Shown here: one piece after another, positions 1 through 8,000 of the stretch
Layout: each line of letters begins with the position of its first letter
Numbering within the stretch: the stretch's first letter is position 1
Assembly: GCA_009801015.1 (NCBI GenBank)
Contig: VHZZ01005694.1
Location: forward strand, 34,106 to 58,572
Direction: 5' to 3'
DNA: 24,467 nucleotides
DNA from: Silene noctiflora
Taxonomy: Eukaryota; Streptophyta; Magnoliopsida; Caryophyllales; Caryophyllaceae
The notes under the pieces: model-generated
Seen by the model: the letters and a program-made list of their open reading frames with translations, nothing else
Databases searched by the model: none
What the model was told of the DNA's origin: nothing
Translations under genes and position numbers: made by a program

Positions 1-237
1 TCAGAAATTAGGGTTCTAACAACATATTAAAAGACTCGATCGAAGACTTACCTTTAAAAATACGATCTTACGATGCGTAAAAACCCCAACAAATGATTAG
101 ATACGCGTCGCGGAAGAGAATAATCAGAAGGAGGAGCAATAACGATGTTTAGGTTTTGTTTAGAAAGCGAAATAATGAATTACTGCTTCTCGTTCTAATA
201 TTTATACTTCCCGCTAAAAACCTGATACGAACCGGAC

Positions 238-397
238 ACTCGGTCAAGTACACGACACTTGACCGAGTAAGCGACACTCGACCGAGTGCAGTGCACTCGA
301 CCGAGTGCAGGCCACTCGACCGAGTTTTCCCACTTCCAGAACACTGACAGACTGACACCACTGGGCACTCGGTCGAGTACCCTGTACTCTACCGAGT
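238..397. repeat. Palindrome array, 19-bp period (array 1)
   Basis: Twelve-base palindromes of the form ACTCGRYCGAGT, some with one symmetry break, start at 238, 257, 276, 295 and 314, exactly 19 bp apart. Two more start at 367 and 386, again 19 bp apart. The 7-bp spacers differ between copies while the palindromes are kept. A further pair at 458 and 477 belongs to the duplicated copy after the N. Related arrays lie at 20631-20702 and 21738-21922. Function is unknown. Confidence 0.85.
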
Positions 398-514
398 GTC
401 CCTATACTAAAAATACCGAGTATNTTCCAGAACACTGACAGACTGACACCACTGGGCACTCGGTCGAGTACCCTGTACTCTACCGAGTGTCCCTATACTA
501 AAAATACCGAGTAT
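334..514. repeat. Exact 90-bp duplication flanking a single N
   Basis: Positions 334-423 and 425-514 are identical over 90 bp by direct reading and are separated only by the N at 424. A perfect duplication meeting at one N, in an LTR otherwise full of divergent repeats, is what results when two overlapping contig ends are joined without collapsing the overlap. A real recent tandem duplication is possible but less likely. Confidence 0.85.
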
Positions 515-518
515 TACA

Positions 519-607
519 GCTTCGGCTTGCCATTGGGAATCGGAAAGCCTATTTTGATCGGCAATATTGTCGTTTGATGAATCAGAATTGGAGTTTGACT
601 CAGACAT
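519..607 (-). pseudogene. Truncated N-terminus of an ORF, possibly a PIF/Harbinger transposase
   Basis: An ATG at 607 (minus) opens a frame that begins with a Ser/Asn/Asp-rich stretch of about 20 residues (MSESNSNSDS...). It reaches a QWQAEA segment and then runs straight into LTR sequence at 518, which encodes nothing sensible. Low-complexity acidic N-termini like this occur on transposases and other transposon proteins. It lies on the same strand as, and downstream of, the Harbinger-type Myb ORF at 2471-3595, so the lost part may have been the partner transposase. That is inference: the remaining 30 codons cannot identify a family. Confidence 0.3.
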
Positions 608-720
608 TGTAATAGTGTTTTTGTGAGAGTCATTTGAAAGAAGAAAAATGTGAGAGTGATTTTATTCAACAACTATATGGGGTATATATAAGCTTTTTAT
701 GTCCAATGACTATATTTAAT

Positions 721-911
721 TGAATAGCTATAATTAATCCAACGACTGTATTTCTAATCGAATGGCTATACTCAATTCAACGACTATATTTGTAATCGAA
801 TGGCTGAAATTAATGCGACGGCTATATTTCTAATCTAATGGTTAAAATTAATGCAAAGGCTTTATTTGTAATCAAACGACTATAATTAATGTAAAGACTT
901 TATTTGAAATT
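721..911. repeat. Tandem array, five diverged 38-bp units
   Basis: Units begin at 721 (39 bp), 760, 798, 836 and 874. Each has the pattern 'gaatggct.t.aattaatgc.acggct.tatttctaatc'. The units differ at several positions, so this is an old array and not an assembly artefact. Confidence 0.75.
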
Positions 912-1266
912 TTAGTTGACGGTTTTATTGAAATATTAAAACCAAATGTTACGATATATCGATCCATCTAAGGACTTTCTTTGAAATATTTGTTGATAGT
1001 TTTATTTGAAATATTAAATTCAAATGTTACGATATATCGATTCTATTAACGAACGTATTTGAAATATTATTAGTATTTGACGATATACTAAATAGACGAT
1101 ATACTCCGTATAACTCGAAACAAATATACCAAATATATTAACGAACGTATTTAAAATATATCCAAGTGTTACGAACGTATAGCTCGAAACAAATATACCA
1201 AATAGACGATATACTCCGTATTTGACGATTCACATTCATTATTTCGATTCATTCCATCCAAAAGCT

Positions 1267-1372
1267 ACAGTCGTTCCTCATTCTTTCTCCCTATCTCAAT
1301 CGCTATAGTCATTCCTCATTCTTTCACCCTATCTCAATCGCTACAGCCGTTCCTCATTCTTTCTCAATCGCT
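1267..1372. repeat. Tandem array, two full 38-bp units plus a partial third
   Basis: Units start at 1267, 1305 and 1343. The pyrimidine-rich unit contains TTCCTCATTCTTTC and CTCAATCGCT. The third unit is 30 bp, with an internal 8-bp deletion. The sequence is unrelated to the 721-911 array although the unit length is the same. Confidence 0.8.
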
Positions 1373-1845
1373 ATTCATCCAAAATTCTTCATTTCATCAA
1401 ATAAACCTAGATCATTCATCATAAATCAACTGCATAAACCTATTTTGATTTTGATTAAGCAAAAATCAACCAAATAAAGATCATTTCTTTAAACCAAAAT
1501 CATTTATTTCGCCAGGTTTCGATCCTTCATTTCAACTGGGTTTCAGATCATTCATAGCTAGATCAATCATAAACCAAAACCCATAGTTCAATCATTCGTA
1601 ACTCGATTAAATTAACCCCAAAAATCGAGTGATTATAGTCTGCGATTTGGGTTTATTTCGATTACTAAACCTGCGATTTAGGTTTTATTTTTTTCATTCA
1701 TGCGAGTTGGAATTTCATTCATTCGTCATCGATTTGGAATCATTCGTTTCAATCATGCATGTACATTCTTGTTATTTATGTTATTGATGATTTGGATTAT
1801 TTGGGATTTCTGATTATTTTTTTGATCGGGGATGTTAGTTTGACT

Positions 1846-2192
1846 TATAACACCCCGGCCTAAACCCTGGGTCGGGAGCGGTCACTCAAGGTAGCTCGTC
1901 AGGCAGTGTACATGGCTCACAGATCAACATGAGTCCTTTCCAGCGCATTTTGTCCACACTCAGGCGCATCCCGAGAACCTTTCCAGAAGGTCGCCCATCC
2001 TAAGACTACTCCCAACCAAGCACGCTTAACTATGGAGTTCTTTTGCATAGATAACCAGAAAAAAAATGCATTTGGTTGATATGAGTAGTACTTTCACTCC
2101 TTTTAAGCACTAGTCAGATTTTAAGCCTATCAATAGACCCCTTTAAGGGGTACCCCACCCGAATAACGTCGTCGGTTCAGTGGAGTATTACA
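1846..2192 (-). mobile_element. Solo LTR of a Cassandra-type TRIM retrotransposon
   Basis: This is a 347-bp element flanked by the 5-bp direct repeat TGACT at 1841-1845 and 2193-2197. It starts TATAACACCCC (a one-base decay of the usual TGTAACACCCC) and ends GTATTACA. No internal domain or second LTR accompanies it, so it is a solo LTR, probably left by LTR-LTR recombination. Inside, 1986-2043 is a reverse-complement 5S-rRNA-like segment. Cassandra terminal-repeat retrotransposons in miniature are known for carrying 5S-derived pol III promoters in short LTRs and for encoding no protein. Strand is assigned from the 5S sense direction. It sits downstream of the Harbinger-type Myb ORF. Confidence 0.85.
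1986..2043 (-). promoter_or_regulatory. 5S-rRNA-like internal pol III promoter in the solo LTR
   Basis: Read on the minus strand, 2027-2016 is AAGCGTGCTTGG, the plant 5S A-box core. 2000-1989 is GGATGGGCGACC, the C-box with one change from GGATGGGTGACC. The start-to-start distance is 27 nt, as in genuine plant 5S rRNA. AGAACTCC upstream also matches 5S. The rest of a 5S gene is not conserved, so this is a captured promoter and not a functional 5S gene. Confidence 0.85.
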
Positions 2193-2470
2193 TGACTGAT
2201 CATTGTTGAGGATCTGAATATTTTTGTAATTATTTACTGAAATCGATGTTATTTTGACTGTAAAATCGACTTATTTCTGATTATTTTTTTGATTGGGGAT
2301 GTTAGTTAATCGACTTAGTTTGACTCTAAAATCGGCTTAGTTTTTTAATTATTTTGACTGTAAATAATTCTGAAAATCTGGTTCAAATCGGGTTAGTTCA
2401 TCATGCCGAATATTGATGATTAATAATTCAACCAACAATAAAAACAGAAAATAAAAACAGATTTAATAAA
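2193..2470. other. AT-rich spacer
   Basis: No gene is seen. The phrase TTTTTTTGATnGGGGATGTTAGTT occurs both just left of the solo LTR (about 1818-1840) and at about 2283-2308. An older local duplication therefore predates or surrounds the LTR insertion. Confidence 0.5.
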
Positions 2471-3595
2471 CTAAATATCAAACATATATTTGTCGATTAG
2501 CTTGTCGTTCATTTCTTGATCTTTCGGGTTCAAATTTTGTTGCGAGAGCAATGTGTTCAGCCAACCCATCTCCATTTTTGTTTTCATTTTTTGAGCTCTA
2601 ATTTGTTCAATTTCCAAATCTGCTGCAATCCTTTTTTGCCGAAAATCATTTTGCTCTTTCGTAGTGAGTTTATTTCCGTCAATAATTGAAATATCATCCG
2701 CACTAAACATAGAGTCGAGCACAACCACATGTGCTTTGTCATTCCGCTTCTTTTTAGCTGTCTCCCGTCCTTCGGGTCGGTCGTTTGCGTCGACATAAAG
2801 ACTAAACGCGGTTGGGAATTAACACTAGATGAGTTCCGACATTAACACTAGACGGGGTCTCGACATTTATACTAGAAGGGCTAGAATCCATTTCCGACCT
2901 TGACCTTTTTGAACCCGACATAGAGTTTCCAGTGAGCTCAAATTGATGTTTTTGTGAGCTCCACTTAGGGTAACAAAATCGTTACCATTGTTTGACTTAC
3001 GAAACAATTTATGAGCTAATTATATGTCGTCTTCGATATTAGTACCGCTTGCCGGTGGTCGATTTAAAACTTGTGTATAACAACCAACCCATTTGCTCAC
3101 TGCGCAATTGAGTCGTTTATAGCGACTTTTCATTCCCTCGATACTCCTAATCCCAAGTTTATTTTGATTTTGATTTTCCGTACGACTTTTTTCATACAAC
3201 TCAAATACATCATTCCATCTTGGTTCTTTGGTTTTTTCCAAGTATTTAGTTGGTGCTAATATAATCCAAGCCGACATAAGAGCTTCATCCTCCTTTTCGG
3301 TCCAATTTCGATCATCCACTTTGAAATTGGATTGACTTTTTGTGGATGCTAACGATTTATTTGATTTTTTTGTACAAAAAAGGAGGATTTCTGATACAAA
3401 ATCTTGAGTTTGAAGCTGGGACAACAAGATTTGATTTCCAAAAACATTGATATTTTAATTATTTTAGCTACCCGAAAGTAATTCCGTAAAAGTAGGAATT
3501 GGAGTACTTTGATTTAAATCGAAATTTTGAGAGTCTTGATATGTTGAATAATCGTCAATAGCATAACTTGAATAATCAAACTCGTTTAAATCCAT
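2471..3595 (-). pseudogene. Decayed Myb/SANT-like protein of a PIF/Harbinger transposon
   Basis: The frame opens with ATG at 3595-3593 and runs 43 acidic residues (MDLNEFDYSS...) to a TAA at 3466-3464. A second in-frame stop lies at 3457-3455. The same frame then continues through 3427-3020 with a Myb/SANT-type trihelix-like domain: an NWTEKEDEALMSAW helix, a KEPRWNDVFELYEKSR segment, and a RSIEGMKSRYKRLNCAVSKW recognition-like helix. After another stop the frame shifts. A second frame at about 2970-2830 carries WSSQKHQFEL and SKRSRSEMDS, and a third frame at 2785-2471 carries RPEGRETAKKKR and a charged helical tail ending KYMFDI. This order matches the two-domain 'NAM-associated C-terminal' proteins encoded beside transposases in PIF/Harbinger elements, where the Myb-like protein helps DNA binding. 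At least three stops and two frameshifts make it non-functional. Confidence 0.75.
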
Positions 3596-4732
3596 AATAT
3601 ATATGAAAATTGAGAATTTTATAAGTGTTTGAGTTATATTTTTTTTATATTTGTAATTATTTTAGGTAGAAGATTAAAAATAAATTACTGGTTTGCATTT
3701 TACTTCTACTTTTATAGTGTTTTTTTTATTACACATTTAATATTGTGGTTGTAGGGTAGGGGTTGAGAAAATTATAGATGAAGAAATTAAAGAGAAAGTT
3801 GGGGAAGGGAAGCAGAGAAGCAGAGTAGAGAAGTAGAAAAGGACGAAGAAAGGAGAAAATTAGCTGTGGATTGCTGTCACACGTTTTGACAGTCATCTTG
3901 TATTTTTTTTTTTGTTTTTTTTAATGTTGTAAACCAATAGAAATACGACATATGGAAGGTCACCAACATTCAGCAATGTCTCAACTCAGGGTCACCAATT
4001 GCCCCTATCTAGTTCAAGGTCATCGAAAACAACATCTTAAAACTACTTAATTATGTCATTAGCATGACGGTGACCTTACTTGGGCAATGGACATGGTCTA
4101 AGCCGACCCATAATAAATCTAAATGATCCGATGGTATCACTCTAAAAATAAATAAATAACCTCTGAAAAAGGGTAATAGGCAAATGGACATTGTAAAAAA
4201 GAAAATGAGGCAAATCGATGGGCGAAAGACATATTCACCGTTCACCTTGGTTGGTCCATGTTACCTACTTGCAAAATGGCAATACACAATTACACATACA
4301 CGCATCTTTCAGACCAACCAGTCCAAAAATCTCATCAAATTATTTCTACTCTTTAACGACAAAACCAAAAACAAAGCTTTTTGTCTTGTCTTTTACACTT
4401 CCAAACAACAAACCCAGAATCATCTTCTGCAACTAGCATTTTTATTTTAATTTTATCCCCAAATTCATCTCTTATTTAATTTAATTTAATTTAATTTAAT
4501 TACTTTATTATTGTTGTGTTCTTCTGTACTGCTGCCTTTCAAACTCCACTCAGATGCAAAAACCCAATTTCCCAGTTTACCCTTCGTTTTCCCCATTATT
4601 ACCAGCATTTTATCGTCATCGCCGTCGCCGTCATTACCTCGATCGGATGATTAACGGTTCATGTAACTCCGCGTCACTGTTTGATCGGCCTGTATGTGTG
4701 AGGCTGAGATTCTAGGGTTTCTGATTTAGTAA
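3596..4732 (+). promoter_or_regulatory. Upstream region and 5' leader of the UBP gene
   Basis: No other gene is seen here. The left part (3630-3920) is AT-rich with poly-T runs. The segment 4473-4503 is a TTAAT pentanucleotide repeat of about six units, 230-260 bp before the ATG. The likely 5' UTR includes a TCGCCGTCGCCG stretch at about 4620. TAG and TAA codons directly precede the ATG in frame (4727-4732), so no upstream extension of the protein is possible. I cannot place the transcription start. Confidence 0.45.
4473..4503. repeat. TTAAT pentanucleotide microsatellite
   Basis: About six consecutive TTAAT-type units lie upstream of the UBP start codon. The tract may be length-polymorphic. 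Confidence 0.85.
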
Positions 4733-5049
4733 ATGCTTGCGGTTCAGCTTCTTTTGCTGGTTGCCATGCTTGTTTTCACTGTAATTGTGCGCTGGACTTT
4801 GAAGAATGAGGATTCGAAAAAGGCGGAGGTTCAACAGGTTTTATTTATGGTGTCGGAAGAGTCTGTAGTGACGGAGGTTGATGATTTTAAGGAGTATAAA
4901 TCGTCATTGTCGCCTTCTTCTTTTCAAATGTATGATGATAACCCGCGGGGTTTTTTGACGGCGGTGCCATCTCCGCCACCGTATGAGTGTGCTGTGTGCT
5001 GTGCTTTTACGTCTACACGATGTTCTCGGTGCAAGGCTGTTCGTTACTG
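4733..5049 (+). other. UBP: UBP exon 1: membrane-anchor-like N-terminus and first part of the MYND finger
   Basis: The exon codes residues 1-105 and two bases of codon 106. The donor is TACTG|GTACAT. The hydrophobic stretch of residues 2-20, followed by basic residues, looks like a signal anchor, as in other members of the clade. The exon ends inside the third zinc-ligand pair, so C106 is completed only after the 5.2-kb intron. Reading through the intron gives a 123-residue product that lacks a complete finger and any catalytic domain. Confidence 0.9.
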
Positions 5050-8000
5050 GTACATTCCTCTATTCCTCATGATCTTGCTCTGCAATACTCCGTATTTCGT
5101 TTGATTTGATTTGATTTGATTTGATTGATTCGCTTGAGCTCGTGCTATTAGTTTATTGGAATGTATTTAACACTAATGGGACATTGCATTTCACTATACG
5201 GTACTTTAGTCTATTCTGCTATGTTCTTTTATTTAGAAAGTTTGCGAATGTTCAATTTTGAATGAAACTTTAGAAATGAATTGAATTGGAGAATCCAAAG
5301 TTTTGTTGGAGACTAAGGATGTGTGGGTAAAAATTTGGAGGGAACGTTAGGGGAGGGGATGGAGGGGAAATGAAGGGTAGGTAAGCAAAGCAGAGAGCTT
5401 TTCCTATAAACCTTTCTTATTGTAGAAGGATTTTGACTAGGCTTGACAGAGGATGTCCATACTGAATTGTGTGTTCAGGCCTTTTGGTATTTAGGTGGCG
5501 ACGGGAATGGAGTGGGGAGTCATAGGGGGGTGGTCTGGTTTGAAAGAGGAGGCCAAAGTGGAGGTTCCAACTCCATTGCCAAAACATTGAGGGTTCTGTT
5601 GAGCCTCCTTCACCTAAGTAGTGCTTTCATCCCCGTAGTCCACTTTAGTCGGAGCTAAAATGTGTTTTACCCACCAAAACATCACTATCTCTAGTGACAT
5701 GTTGGCATGCCCAATTTTAAAGATTGGGGGATGTGGTCCATGCGGGGTTTTGTAGCGTGAATCGGTGATTCTAAGAAGATCTGAAATCTAATTTTTCACG
5801 AGCCATTGAACATATGTGCCTTGCAGCCACTTGCATTGAGGGTTGGGTGGTCACCGCTAATATCCTACGACTTAACCAAGAAGGTTTACCCCCCCACCTG
5901 CAATGCGTGATGTCAGTTTGGTGGTCATACATTGTAAGTGATTTGCTAAGACAAAGGGTAGGTTTAGAGTTAAGACTTCAGAGGCGATAAGTTAGCGTGT
6001 CTTGTACCAATTGTAGTGCATGAACATTACAATTGTGATGTATGTATTGCTACAAAATGAAATAGTTAGCTTAGATTCGGGCAAAACATCGAACCACTTG
6101 GTGTCCGGATAGATTCTGACTTCTTATTCACTCCTCGAAAGGTTTTTTTGAACAATAATTTCTGATTTATCCTCTTGGAATTGCCACAGTTGAAGAACTC
6201 CTTGGATGTTGCTAGATAAGCCGAAGTATGAATCGAATTCTTCAAGGCTCATCCGATGATTATTATCGAATATTGATCCTTAGTATATTCTGGTGCAAAA
6301 GTAGCAAATAATTCACACGCAAAGATGGGATAAGTCTCGTTGTTTGCTTCAAAAAGTTGTTTAATACCAATTCAGTTACATAATTCAGCCACTTCCTTAG
6401 TGACACCCATATGACGTATTGTCTTGACCCAAGTTTGTTGAGGAAACTTCGTTTATATAAAAGCTTTTGAGAACTCAAGATTTGAAACAACTTGGTGGGT
6501 TTGCGGGGAGGAGGTAGTCTGATTATGTGGCCATATTAGTATTAAACGATTTTCCTAAGCAAACAACGAGACTTATCCTGTCCCACAATCTTAGACCTAC
6601 CATTCGTTTTAGCAGAGCATTTTGAAAGTCACCAAACCCCCGTCATACCTTTGAATGCGGGGGAATGGTTATCTTTCTTGCTTGGTCGTTGAACTATTCC
6701 CTTGAGACTTCCAAACCTCATTAGATCTATATTTATCGAGCTTGTAAATTTGGACATGCTAAAGTGTGAAGGGGAATTCACTGGTGATGTTTAGGTGCTG
6801 GCAGAACACAGTTTAAGCCTGAGTGAAGTTTTGATTAGTGGGATGAAAACGATGATGATGAGGGGAAGGAGGTTCAATAAAAGGCCACCGCTTTCTGGAT
6901 GTGGGCGGGACCTCCATTTCGGCCCCTCATATCCGCCCCATGGTATACACTTTGACCCCCTCTTTCAAACCGAGCCTTTACCACATCATCTACTACTAGC
7001 CTAATCCTTGAGTTATTAAAGTATATGTACGATTTGACATGCTTTTATAGATATAGAGTAAAGTTTTCTATTGCTGAGTCCACTTTGGTATAGCCTTTGT
7101 GCATAAGGTAGAGTAAGTGCAGCAGATTTGTACTTCCTATTGAGGGGAAAATGAGGCTAACAAATTGCAAATTTCTCATATAGTACCCTCTCCATGTGCA
7201 TAAATCTTGTTAGGACAAGATCAATACTATTAAGGAAATTTTAATTGGAAACTAAAATGACCAGTTTAGCACCCTTGAAGTCCCAATTGCAACTTCAAAA
7301 GTATTCACATAGCTAGTATCTTATTGGGAGATACAATAGATCTACTTGGACGGAAGTGTTGGAAAGCTAGGCTAATTTTTGTCCTGAATTCGTAAAAAGG
7401 GCATATATGTAGACAAGAGCATGTGAGATACTGATTTGTTCTAAATAGCAGTTATATATGAATATAGGGAATATTTTTATGGGCTAACACTGAATAGTGT
7501 TTGAAATGGCACCTTCCTTGCTCTCTCATCAGGGTCAGGCCACCTCTCCTTGTTATATTTCTCTCACACATCACCATAATTACTCTATTTTTATATCACC
7601 CTCGATTTGAGGTTTAAAGATTTCGATTTGAGGTCTGGAATTCTGAGGGTGGGAAGGATTTTTGCGAATTTGAGGATGGGGAGAAGCTATGAGACAATTT
7701 CAAATGTGGGCCAAGGGTAGGATTGGGATATATTCAAGGCTGTGGTGAAAGGGCAAGGGGTTTAAGATTTATGTGCAATAGTTGAGAGAGTTTGAGAGCT
7801 GTGTTTAAGAGGTCAACAAGGGTTAGTTGCATGTGGTCATTGGTGGTCTGATGGGATTGAAAGTGGTCGTCAGTGACGATGTGGTTGTGATGGTCGTTGG
7901 AGGTTACTTCTTCGATGGTAGGGGTGGGGATGGGTGTGGAAGAGGTATTTATGGCGAGGTAGGTTGTTCGGGTTGCTGAATGGTATTGGTGATGATTAGC

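Larger units (their letters stand above)
1..518. mobile_element. Right-hand part of an LTR, cut by the window edge
   Basis: The segment ends in GAGTATTACA at 509-518. The same terminal sequence closes the complete LTR at 19587-20822, and a close relative closes the solo LTR at 1846-2192. Immediately to the right, the sequence switches to an unrelated minus-strand reading frame, as expected of an insertion junction. Both this segment and the 19587-20822 LTR show the same order: an AT-rich stretch, a palindrome array (here 238-397), then GTCCCTA and the GAGTATTACA end. They look like related but not identical families. The TG-type left terminus lies outside the window, so length, strand and whether it is a solo LTR are unknown. 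If the element made a 5-bp target duplication, 519-523 (GCTTC) should also be found at its left end. No coding capacity is recognisable. Confidence 0.6.
608..1845. other. AT-rich non-coding stretch with nested repeats
   Basis: No gene is visible. Besides the two tandem arrays listed separately, 940-1225 contains interleaved short duplications: a block around 944-963 recurs at about 1023-1042, a block at about 1115-1136 recurs at 1183-1204, and the 11-mer ATACTCCGTAT is at 1101-1111 and 1211-1221. 1373-1845 is AT-rich sequence with no structure I can name. The stretch separates two same-strand transposon ORF remnants and may be the interior of one decayed DNA transposon. Confidence 0.6.

Noticed and set aside
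1986..2043. A functional 5S rRNA gene
   Set aside because: Only the promoter boxes and nearby bases match 5S. The 5' and 3' parts of the 120-nt gene are absent, and the segment lies within an LTR.
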